Translations under genes and position numbers: made by a program
Assembly: GCA_031424915.1 (NCBI GenBank)
Contig: JANPII010000115.1
Coordinates: 1-19,602 of the forward strand
DNA from: JANPII01 sp031424915
Lineage (GTDB): Bacteria; Pseudomonadota; Alphaproteobacteria; Rickettsiales; Midichloriaceae
Reading direction: 5' to 3'
Length of the DNA: 19,602 nt
Part shown: positions 8,119 to 14,087 of the stretch, one piece after another
How the letters are laid out: the number at the start of each line of letters is the position of its first letter
Numbering within the stretch: position 1 is the stretch's first letter
The notes under the pieces: model-generated
The model's database searches: none
What the model saw: only the letters and a program-made list of their open reading frames with translations
Told to the model about the DNA's origin: nothing

Positions 8119-8158
8119 TTTAGGAAATAACTATGCACTCATTTCCTAAACTTGGTAT
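8119..8158. repeat. Perfect 10-bp inverted repeat sharing 16 bp with a second locus
   Basis: TTTAGGAAAT (8119-8128) and ATTTCCTAAA (8141-8150) are separated by 12 bp. The right arm plus flank, ATTTCCTAAACTTGGT (8141-8156), recurs exactly but inverted at 13021-13036. The subword AAACTTGGTAT also occurs at 5681-5691. This points to a small family of intergenic repeats. Confidence 0.6.
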
Positions 8159-8433
8159 AATCAATATCGTCAGTCTTCAATTATATTGTTACTTACCCCC
8201 CTTTATTTTGTTTGTATATTAAATTTCTTGTAAAGCTTGAAGCTATAATCCCACTCTGTTATAGCAAAAAAATATACTACACTTTTATAGCATAGTGTGG
8301 TACAAAGGCTACATAACGCTGGCTTGTTACGCCTTTAGGCTCTCTCACAATGTCAACATTTTTATTTGCATGTGGAAGTATAAAATGAGCTTTACGAATG
8401 CGATGATATAGGTCAAAAATAACTCTACCCCTT

Positions 8434-8462
8434 TTGGGTAAGTTCGTTCTATCTAATAAAAT
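8434..8462 (+). promoter_or_regulatory. Candidate promoter for rhodanese-dnaA operon
   Basis: TTGGGT (8434-8439), 17 bp, TAAAAT (8457-8462), about 50 bp before the rhodanese start. The -10 matches 5 of 6 and the spacing is ideal, but the -35 is only half matched. Confidence 0.35.
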
Positions 8463-8515
8463 GATTGGGCAGCATAAACTAAAGAAGGGGCAATGGATCT
8501 TGTCATTTTTGAGCA

Positions 8516-8938
8516 ATGGTTATGAATAACTTACAAAGCATCACGCCAACACAAGCTTGGCATCTACTGCAGAAACACACTGATGCCCAGCTTATTGATG
8601 TGCGCACTGAACCCGAGTGGGCATTTGTTGGCCTGCCCGACCTAACTATGGTAAGCCGTAAGCCAATTCTGCTACCATGGCGCCTATATCCTGGTATGGA
8701 CTTGAACCCAAGTTTTGTAGAGTTACTTGAACAGAAAGTGCCAAACCGACAAACTCACCTTATGTTCTTATGCCGCACAGGTGGCAGATCAGCAGAGGCA
8801 GCAGCTACAATGCTGCAATACGGTTATATGTATTGCTACAACGTTGTGGGGGGATTTGAAGGAGACTGCGATAAAGCTGGGCACCGCGGTACAGTGACAG
8901 GATGGAAAACAGAAAATTTACCGTGGAGGCAAAATTAA
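8516..8938 (+). CDS. Single-domain rhodanese-like sulfurtransferase
   Basis: A 140-aa cytoplasmic protein with one rhodanese domain. It begins with the family pattern ITPTQAWHLL and LIDVRTEPEWAFVG, and carries the active-site loop CRTGGRS with the cysteine that would carry the persulfide. The VVGGFEG motif follows near the end. The physiological sulfur donor and acceptor cannot be told from sequence. Two ATG starts are possible, 8516 and 8522; the second is better spaced from a weak GAG at 8511-8513. The gene ends one base before dnaA, so the two are almost certainly co-transcribed. Confidence 0.9.
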   Translation: MVMNNLQSITPTQAWHLLQKHTDAQLIDVRTEPEWAFVGLPDLTMVSRKPILLPWRLYPGMDLNPSFVELLEQKVPNRQTHLMFLCRTGGRSAEAAATMLQYGYMYCYNVVGGFEGDCDKAGHRGTVTGWKTENLPWRQN

Positions 8939-8939
8939 A

Positions 8940-10328
8940 ATGCTAATGGATCCTCATAGCGAGATAGCACAGCAACACCAATCTCACATACCCGACATGG
9001 ACTTGTGGCGCCGCGTCTTAAACAGGATGCGTGAAGAGCATGGAGAAGCCTCTTTCGCATCATGGTTTCAACATATGCTATTTGTTGAACGCCGAGGTGA
9101 CACCCTATGCGTTGTAGTACCAAGCCGTTTTATACGCGAGTGGATCATCACCAATTATTACTCCAAAATCAAGCAAGTGTTGCTGCACGAAGATAGTAGC
9201 ATTCGTATCTTCGACATACGAGTGCAAGCTAAAACTGGGGATGCGGCTTCCAACGCAGCAGATGCCCCTGCTCATAATGATAATGAGCTAAGTACACAAC
9301 TAAGTCACATCCTAGATACTAGATTCACTTTTGAAAGCTTTGTCACTAGCCCAAGTAACATGCTTGCTTATGTAGCAGCCCAAGGCGTTGCTGCCGGACA
9401 GCATATCAGTGCTGCTAGCAATTCTCTTTATATACATGGCGCTGTAGGAATGGGTAAAACCCATTTGATGCAGGCTATTTCACACTACGTGGCAACTCGC
9501 TGTCCAGATCGCCGTGTGTTATACTTAAGTGCAGAACGTTTTATGCATCAATATATCGTAGCAGTAAAACATTCAAAAGTAGTGGTGTTTCGTGACAGCC
9601 TACGCTCGCTAGACATATTATTGGTAGATGATATACAATTCCTATGCGGTAAGGCCGCAACTCAACAAGAATTTGCTAACACTCTTAATGCTTTTATTGA
9701 GGCTGGTAAAACAGTAGTAATAGCTGCGGATCGCTCTCCTTATGGGTTAGATATTGATAATCGCACCAAGTCTCGTCTATGTGGCGGTATGGTAGTAGAT
9801 ATCAAGGCACCGGATCTGGAGATGCGCCTACGTATAGTTCAGTCAAAAGCTAATGTTATGAAACGCAACATTCCGTATGACGTGCTGGAGTTTGTTGCCA
9901 CCAACGTTACAGCATCCGTACGTGAGCTGGAAGCTTCCCTGCATAAGCTAGTGGCCTTTGCAGAAATAGCACAGCAAGCAATTAGTATAGACCTAGCAAA
10001 AAATGTATTAAAGGATTGCTTAAATGCTCATGAGGTTATGTCTAGCATAGATCGTATTATAGAGACTGTGGTAGACTTTTATGGCATCACCAGGGTGGAA
10101 TTAACTTCAAAAAGCCGCACCGCTAGGTTTGTACGCCCACGGCAAGTAGCAGCCTTGCTTTGTAAAAAGATGACAAGCAGAAGCCTGCATGAAATAGGCG
10201 TACACTTAGGAAAACGTGACCATGCCACGGTTATATATTCTATTAAGTCTCTTGAACAGAAAATGATGACCGATTCCAGCATTGCCGAAGAGATAGATAA
10301 AATTAGTGGCTCCCTGGCTAGATTATAG
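8940..10328 (+). CDS. dnaA: Chromosomal replication initiator protein DnaA
   Basis: DnaA binds 9-mer boxes at oriC and melts DNA to start replication. The 462-aa protein has all four domains. Domain I carries W..VL..MREEHGEASFASW and VPSRFIREW; a short variable linker lies around residues 95-120. The AAA+ domain III has Walker A GAVGMGKT at 167-174 (usual GGVGLGKT) and Walker B LLVDDIQF at ~228-235, followed by an NRTKSRL arginine segment. Domain IV ends with the DNA-binding signature beginning RDHATVIYS at residue 426. GGAGG at 8925-8929 precedes the ATG by about 10 bp. Length matches rickettsial DnaA. I see no TTATCCACA-like box cluster on either side, so oriC is probably elsewhere, as is common in Rickettsiales. 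Confidence 0.96.
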   Translation: MLMDPHSEIAQQHQSHIPDMDLWRRVLNRMREEHGEASFASWFQHMLFVERRGDTLCVVVPSRFIREWIITNYYSKIKQVLLHEDSSIRIFDIRVQAKTGDAASNAADAPAHNDNELSTQLSHILDTRFTFESFVTSPSNMLAYVAAQGVAAGQHISAASNSLYIHGAVGMGKTHLMQAISHYVATRCPDRRVLYLSAERFMHQYIVAVKHSKVVVFRDSLRSLDILLVDDIQFLCGKAATQQEFANTLNAFIEAGKTVVIAADRSPYGLDIDNRTKSRLCGGMVVDIKAPDLEMRLRIVQSKANVMKRNIPYDVLEFVATNVTASVRELEASLHKLVAFAEIAQQAISIDLAKNVLKDCLNAHEVMSSIDRIIETVVDFYGITRVELTSKSRTARFVRPRQVAALLCKKMTSRSLHEIGVHLGKRDHATVIYSIKSLEQKMMTDSSIAEEIDKISGSLARL

Positions 10329-10417
10329 ACTCTTTATCTGACCCATTTCCCATTTCTTTATGTCATGCTACGAAGCATCCTATTTATGGGCCTACTATCC
10401 CTAATTTATATTTTGAT

Positions 10418-10441
10418 AGTAAGTTAAAAATTTTACTTACT
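10418..10441. repeat. AT-rich palindrome downstream of dnaA
   Basis: AGTAAGT (10418-10424) and ACTTACT (10435-10441) form a perfect 7-bp inverted repeat around TAAAAATTTT. It sits midway between dnaA and the next gene, overlapping a second small pair ACTATC/GATAGT. No T-tract follows, so it is an operator-like site or a weak transcript end. The rest of 10329-10576 contains no gene. Confidence 0.4.
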
Positions 10442-10476
10442 AATTGTATTATATATACTTTTATGGCACTATATTA

Positions 10477-10504
10477 TTGCGCATGATATAAAATCTGGTA
10501 TGAT
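10477..10504 (+). promoter_or_regulatory. Promoter for the interrupted effector-like gene
   Basis: TTGCGC (10477-10482), 16 bp, TATGAT (10499-10504), about 70 bp before the ATG at 10577. The word TTGCGC recurs in TTGCGCAA around 10520-10527, inside the likely 5' leader. A Shine-Dalgarno GGAG at about 10566 is well placed for the ATG. Confidence 0.45.
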
Positions 10505-10576
10505 AGAAATTATATAGTGTTGCGCAAGGGGAGGATCTTTCGTGTACACAATCTTAAACATAAGATGGAGTAAGCC

Positions 10577-10954
10577 ATGAGGATAAAGAATGCTGAAGAT
10601 TTCAAGTCACTAAGCAACGAACAACAGTCAGAGCTGATAAGCCATATGTTAAGTGATGGTAAGAAGGATTGGTCCGGTGATCTTAAAGATAGTGTGTATA
10701 ATTTAGAAGGCACAGATATCACTATATCAAAAAGCTTTAATCTTGCCGATATTCAGGATATTTGTACTACTCTACAACAAAATATGGTGCAGCAAGAAGC
10801 AGAAGTTGAATCTACTCAAGATCCAAAGCAAAGTCAGAGCCTCTTGTTAGAGCTGCAAGTGAGGACTGCTGGAGCTTACGCTCTGCAGGCGCAGGCTGTT
10901 AGCCAAGTGGTTGAGGCAAAAACCAAGGATATAGACAAAAAAAAGCAAGTCTGA
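10577..10954 (+). CDS. N-terminal part of an interrupted lineage-specific protein (125 aa)
   Basis: I do not recognise a family. The protein is hydrophilic and largely helical, rich in Gln, Glu, Lys and Ser, with no signal peptide; it begins MRIKNAEDF and has a coiled-coil-like stretch from about residue 68. It has a clear promoter and Shine-Dalgarno. It ends with DIDKKKQV and a TGA just after a run of eight A at 10937-10944. If one A is skipped, the frame passes directly into the following open frame, so this is best read as the 5' part of a ~744-aa gene. A real 125-aa product is still possible. The helical, low-complexity character suits a secreted effector, but no secretion signal is proven. 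Confidence 0.7.
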   Translation: MRIKNAEDFKSLSNEQQSELISHMLSDGKKDWSGDLKDSVYNLEGTDITISKSFNLADIQDICTTLQQNMVQQEAEVESTQDPKQSQSLLLELQVRTAGAYALQAQAVSQVVEAKTKDIDKKKQV

Positions 10955-12812
10955 AGTACAAGCAATCAAGCAAGAGGTTGATGAACTTTGCAAGCCTTTA
11001 AATGATTTGGGAGCATCACTACCGCACACATCTCAAGAAGAATCAGCCGCAGAAAATCTCGCTAACGCTACGAAGGCTAGATACTCAAAAAAATCTCTAG
11101 AGAAAAAAGCTCCGTTACTCGAAAATTTGGGTAACGCGGCAGTGCCGCTTATAATAGATGCTCTTACTATACTTAATAAGCCCCAAGAAGTAAAGCGTAT
11201 CAACGAATCACAATCGCAGTATAAGCTGCGAACCGCTCTATCTTTAATTGCAGAAGATAGTAAAGTAGCAGACGCAGCAGATTTAGTAAGTAAAGGCAGA
11301 ATTTCAAGCTCTACTGATTTTGAGACCCTACTCCAGATATTAGAAAGCGTAGATAGTACTTTAGCTACCGATGCAAAAACAAAGCAGCAAGAAACCATCA
11401 ATAAATTGAAAGTAATTGAAAGTAAAACTCAGTTATCACAAATAAATTCTAAGAATCTAGAAGAATTAGAGAAGGAGGAAATTACTGCCTTTCAAGATTT
11501 GCGTACGGAAATAAAAAAGAGTACTAATGCCCAAACAACCCCAGAAACAATAGCAAAAAAAGGTATCGCTGCTGGAGTAAGCTGTATTCCAGCATGGAAA
11601 AAAGGATATAATAAAATTACAAATCTGCAGAAAAAGCTTGGTTTGACTGCAGCAAAATCTAACGTGCAGCTAAGTGTCAGCAAGACCAAGAATCATTTGG
11701 ATAAAGTATGTAAGGGAGTAGAAGGCGACTATGGCCGGCTGTGTAATGCATATCGCGCCATGGAGAAATCTGCAGAGCTACTTGCAAAGGAACTGGACCC
11801 AACAGGTGAAAAAAATATTGAAAGCATTCTTTTAGACAGCATGCACAAGCAATTTGGATTTAGTCTCAACACTCTAAACCAAACTACAAAGCTAAAGACC
11901 GAATTAAGCAAACTTGAAGCAAAGTTTTGCGAAGATTACACGAAAATTTTTGATAGCTTTGAGTTTAAAGATAAAAAGATTCCTGATAATTTTACATTTG
12001 ATATCCACGAGGATATTACTAAACACTATTATCACCTAGATGAAATATTAGGTGCCCTAAAAAACTCTGGTAACGCATCTCTCTCTGACATTACTTTATT
12101 TCTCAAGAACAATATTGATACAGCAAAAAATAACAGCAACGAAATAACATTGCAAGAGACAGAACGTACAGAGCATAAAAAGATGTTGCAGGTGCTTATT
12201 TTAACTAGTAACTATTTATATGATCGAGGCCATATAATAAAGGGACATGAAATAAAAGCTTTGAAAGATAAACCCATCTCCCAAGAATACACCCCCGAGA
12301 TGAAGAGGAATGAAATAAAAGCGGCAGAATGCCAGCTAAAAGCTTTGGATAGCTTATCCAAAGCAGGCACTGGTAAGTGGCAAGCCGAGTGGGTCACAAG
12401 GGGAGTATCCAATGCAGCCTTGGGTATACTAGACGCAACTCTCGCCATTGGCGGAATTATAGGTGTGCCAGTAGGTGCCACCGCAGCTGCAGTAGCAAGT
12501 GGGGTTCTTACTGAGCAGATGATGGGAGTGCAAGTAAATTCCGTTATATCTGCACTTGGAGATGCTTCATTTGAGGGCTTTGTCAGCGCAGTAAGCGGCA
12601 TCAACCCTTACTTTGCTGCAGCTTTTGCCGTAGCAGCTTTAATTGGAGGGGCTGCCTTTATTGCAGCTGCAGTAAAATTGCACTCGACTGTGAAAGAGCA
12701 CTACATCGACACTACAGGCGGTGGCCAGGGGCTGATGGATAGACTTAATGGTATCGCAAGTGAATACATTAAGACACAAATGCCAGAGCTTCAAACACGA
12801 ACTTTGGATTAG
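10935..12812 (+). CDS. C-terminal part of the interrupted coiled-coil protein, two hydrophobic segments
   Basis: This frame opens at 10935, inside the first ORF, in the +1 register. It has no ATG near its beginning and no Shine-Dalgarno; the earliest usable codon is TTG at 11007 (601 aa from there), and the first internal ATG is about 250 residues further. It therefore reads as the continuation of the gene starting at 10577. Counted from 11007, residues 1-460 are mostly charged helices with probable coiled coils. Then come two hydrophobic, Gly/Ala-rich segments at ~469-500 and ~533-557, followed by a hydrophilic tail. Such a helical membrane hairpin at the C-terminus is seen in some host-targeted and pore-forming proteins, but no family is recognised and function is unknown. 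Codon use looks like its neighbours, so decay, if any, is recent. Confidence 0.7.
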   Translation, partial: TKKSKSEVQAIKQEVDELCKPLNDLGASLPHTSQEESAAENLANATKARYSKKSLEKKAPLLENLGNAAVPLIIDALTILNKPQEVKRINESQSQYKLRTALSLIAEDSKVADAADLVSKGRISSSTDFETLLQILESVDSTLATDAKTKQQETINKLKVIESKTQLSQINSKNLEELEKEEITAFQDLRTEIKKSTNAQTTPETIAKKGIAAGVSCIPAWKKGYNKITNLQKKLGLTAAKSNVQLSVSKTKNHLDKVCKGVEGDYGRLCNAYRAMEKSAELLAKELDPTGEKNIESILLDSMHKQFGFSLNTLNQTTKLKTELSKLEAKFCEDYTKIFDSFEFKDKKIPDNFTFDIHEDITKHYYHLDEILGALKNSGNASLSDITLFLKNNIDTAKNNSNEITLQETERTEHKKMLQVLILTSNYLYDRGHIIKGHEIKALKDKPISQEYTPEMKRNEIKAAECQLKALDSLSKAGTGKWQAEWVTRGVSNAALGILDATLAIGGIIGVPVGATAAAVASGVLTEQMMGVQVNSVISALGDASFEGFVSAVSGINPYFAAAFAVAALIGGAAFIAAAVKLHSTVKEHYIDTTGGGQGLMDRLNGIASEYIKTQMPELQTRTLD

Positions 12813-12814
12813 CC

Positions 12815-12918
12815 TAGCGCATAAAAATCGTCATGGCGAGCCTATGTTAAGAGGCGTGGGCCATCCACGAGTGCTTATGGATTGCCGTGCCATCTAAATA
12901 TGGCTCGCAAAAGCGCTA
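12815..12918. repeat. Nested imperfect palindromic element A (~104 bp)
   Basis: Three nested arm pairs are visible: TAGCGC (12815-12820) / GCGCTA (12913-12918), GCGAGCC (12836-12842) / GGCTCGC (12902-12908), and ATCCA (12863-12867) / TGGAT (12878-12882). The left side carries CGTCATGGCGAG, like the repeat fragment at 5425-5455. It begins two bases after the stop of the upstream gene and may also work as its transcript end. Confidence 0.6.
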
Positions 12919-13020
12919 TAATTGCCACTTTTAAGCCATCGCATAGCTTATCCAATCCAAAATCGGCGTTATTTACACGAAGGTATTTATAAAAAATACA
13001 ATATGATGAATTGTCATAAC

Positions 13021-13036
13021 ACCAAGTTTAGGAAAT
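13021..13036 (-). repeat. Inverted copy of the 16-bp intergenic repeat
   Basis: ACCAAGTTTAGGAAAT is the exact reverse complement of 8141-8156. A matching left arm is not found here, so this is a half element. Confidence 0.55.
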
Positions 13037-13134
13037 AAGCCAACATTTGAAGCAAGAATTTTTGTGGAATTTTGGCATATCTTTGAGATGCTTGTATTAA
13101 ATATACTGACGCGAAAATGGTATAAAAGGGCATA

Positions 13135-13164
13135 TTGACTATAGCAGCAGCCCTGTGCTAGATT
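13135..13164 (+). promoter_or_regulatory. Promoter for the secB-fliQ-serS cluster
   Basis: TTGACT (13135-13140, 5 of 6), 18 bp, TAGATT (13159-13164), with TGC just before the -10 (extended -10). Transcription would start near 13171, placing the palindrome at 13177-13279 in the 5' untranslated leader of secB. Confidence 0.5.
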
Positions 13165-13176
13165 CCAAGCGGTACC

Positions 13177-13279
13177 ATACCAACTCTCAGCTAAAAGATT
13201 ACAGCGTCGCTCCTCGCTCATGTAGATTTTACTACACATCGCTGTTGCTCCTTGTACTGTTTTAGCTGAGAGTTGATAT
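13177..13279. repeat. Palindromic element B in the secB leader
   Basis: CAACTCTCAGCTAAAA (13181-13196) is a perfect 16-bp inverted match to 13260-13275, extended outward to 13177 and 13279 with one mismatch. Inside are ACAGCG/CGCTGT and TGTAG/CTACA pairs, so the whole ~100 bp can fold into one long stem-loop. Size and form recall the palindromic elements (RPE) of Rickettsia. It ends about 12 bp before the secB Shine-Dalgarno. Confidence 0.7.
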
Positions 13280-13305
13280 AACATGAACCATTAGGAGAAT
13301 AGAAT

Positions 13306-13785
13306 ATGGCAGCAAGCAAAAAGCCTAACGGCCACGAACACGACACTATAGAAGGACAAAAGTTTATAAGGCATCACAGCTATATTGCGGATCTCTCATT
13401 TGAAACTTTCAACGTAAACCAACATCTACTTTCTGGTAGTGGAGAAATGGCAGTCTCATATGGTTTTGATGTTGAAGCTCATGAAGTTGGGGAGCACGCT
13501 TTTATCGTAGGCCTTAAGCTACGCGTAAAGGTAGAAGCAGGCCCAGAAGACCTGGTAATGCTTATAGAACTTCGCTATGAAGGTTTAATTGAAGTAGCAC
13601 CTACTACCCCAGAAGATGACATTCGTCGTATCTTACTGGTAGATGCAGTAGAGATGCTGTATCCATACGCAGTTATGGTTATTGCAAACTTGACACGTGA
13701 AAGTGGATTTAGCCCAATAGTTCTAGAAAAACTAGACTTTGCTGGTATGTTTACACAACGTGCTGCTGAAGCTGAGCTAAATTAG
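13306..13785 (+). CDS. secB: Protein-export chaperone SecB
   Basis: SecB is a tetrameric cytoplasmic chaperone that keeps preproteins unfolded and hands them to SecA. The 159-aa protein shows YIADLSFETFNVNQ, the beta-sheet core IVGLKLRVKVEA and LIELRYEGLIEV, and the family's C-terminal block LLVDAVEMLYPYAVMVIANL followed by TRESGFSPIVLEKLDF. The N-terminus is rich in His and charged residues. The family's LLFPFAR is here MLYPYAV, a mild divergence. AGGAG around 13292 sets the ATG. FliQ and SerS follow at short spacing, so these may share a transcript starting near 13171. Confidence 0.95.
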   Translation: MAASKKPNGHEHDTIEGQKFIRHHSYIADLSFETFNVNQHLLSGSGEMAVSYGFDVEAHEVGEHAFIVGLKLRVKVEAGPEDLVMLIELRYEGLIEVAPTTPEDDIRRILLVDAVEMLYPYAVMVIANLTRESGFSPIVLEKLDFAGMFTQRAAEAELN

Positions 13786-13800
13786 TTATAGGATAAATAG

Positions 13801-14067
13801 GTGGAATCTCTGGGGGTAATAGAAATAGGACGCGAAGCACTATGGGTATTGCTTAAGCTTGCCCTTCCAACCCTTATGGTTGCACTGATTGTAGGGGTGT
13901 CTATTTCCTTGCTGCAAGCGCTTACACAAATTCAAGAACCTACCTTGTCATTTGTACCTAAGATTATAGCAGTGTTTTTGACTCTGCTTTTATCTTTTTC
14001 TTATATGGGCAGCATAATGGGGCAATTCTTTGAGCACTTAGTCAGCGTCATGATCCACCTTGAATAA
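13801..14067 (+). CDS. fliQ: Flagellar export-gate protein FliQ
   Basis: FliQ is a small inner-membrane component of the FliPQR gate of the flagellar type III secretion system. The 88-aa protein has two transmembrane helices (about residues 15-38 and 50-72) separated by the signature ALTQIQEPTLSFVPKI. The start is GTG at 13801, with AGGAT upstream at good spacing. EPTLSFVPK follows the flagellar form rather than the SctS form of virulence secretion systems, though separating the two needs a tree. It lies alone between secB and serS, 15 bp after secB, with no other flagellar gene in the window. Confidence 0.93.
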   Translation: MESLGVIEIGREALWVLLKLALPTLMVALIVGVSISLLQALTQIQEPTLSFVPKIIAVFLTLLLSFSYMGSIMGQFFEHLVSVMIHLE

Positions 14068-14087
14068 AATATTTAGCAGGAAAGAAC

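Larger units (their letters stand above)
7983..8515. other. Long intergenic region between icd and the rhodanese gene
   Basis: About 530 bp without a convincing gene. It holds a direct repeat GTATCYGTTCA at 7983-7993 and 8033-8043, a terminator-like hairpin at 8051-8071, a 10-bp perfect inverted repeat at 8119-8150, and a candidate promoter at 8434-8462. A minus-strand 79-codon frame (8277-8516) opens only with TTG, contains no methionine codon and resembles nothing I recognise; it could be a decayed gene. Confidence 0.5.
12813..13305. other. Intergenic region with two palindromic elements upstream of secB
   Basis: Nearly 500 bp without a convincing gene. It contains one nested palindrome at 12815-12918, a copy of the ACCAAGTTTAGGAAAT repeat at 13021-13036, a good promoter at 13135-13164 and a second palindrome at 13177-13279. 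A minus-strand frame of 103 codons (12973-13284) runs through the second palindrome but has no homologue I know. Confidence 0.55.

Noticed and set aside
8860..10576. Replication origin beside dnaA
   Set aside because: No cluster of TTATCCACA-like boxes or AT-rich unwinding repeat is visible on either side; Rickettsiales origins are usually not at dnaA.
12212..12604. 130-codon minus-strand ORF
   Set aside because: Lies wholly opposite the long coiled-coil gene; its Ala/Pro/Thr-rich translation is typical of an antisense shadow.
11007..12812. Independent 601-aa gene starting at TTG
   Set aside because: TTG has no Shine-Dalgarno and the frame is already open upstream to the A8 tract; continuity with the 10577 ORF is a better explanation.
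13177..13279. T-box or other known riboswitch controlling serS
   Set aside because: No T-box sequence or specifier loop; the structure is a simple long palindrome with features of a dispersed repeat, and it precedes secB rather than serS.
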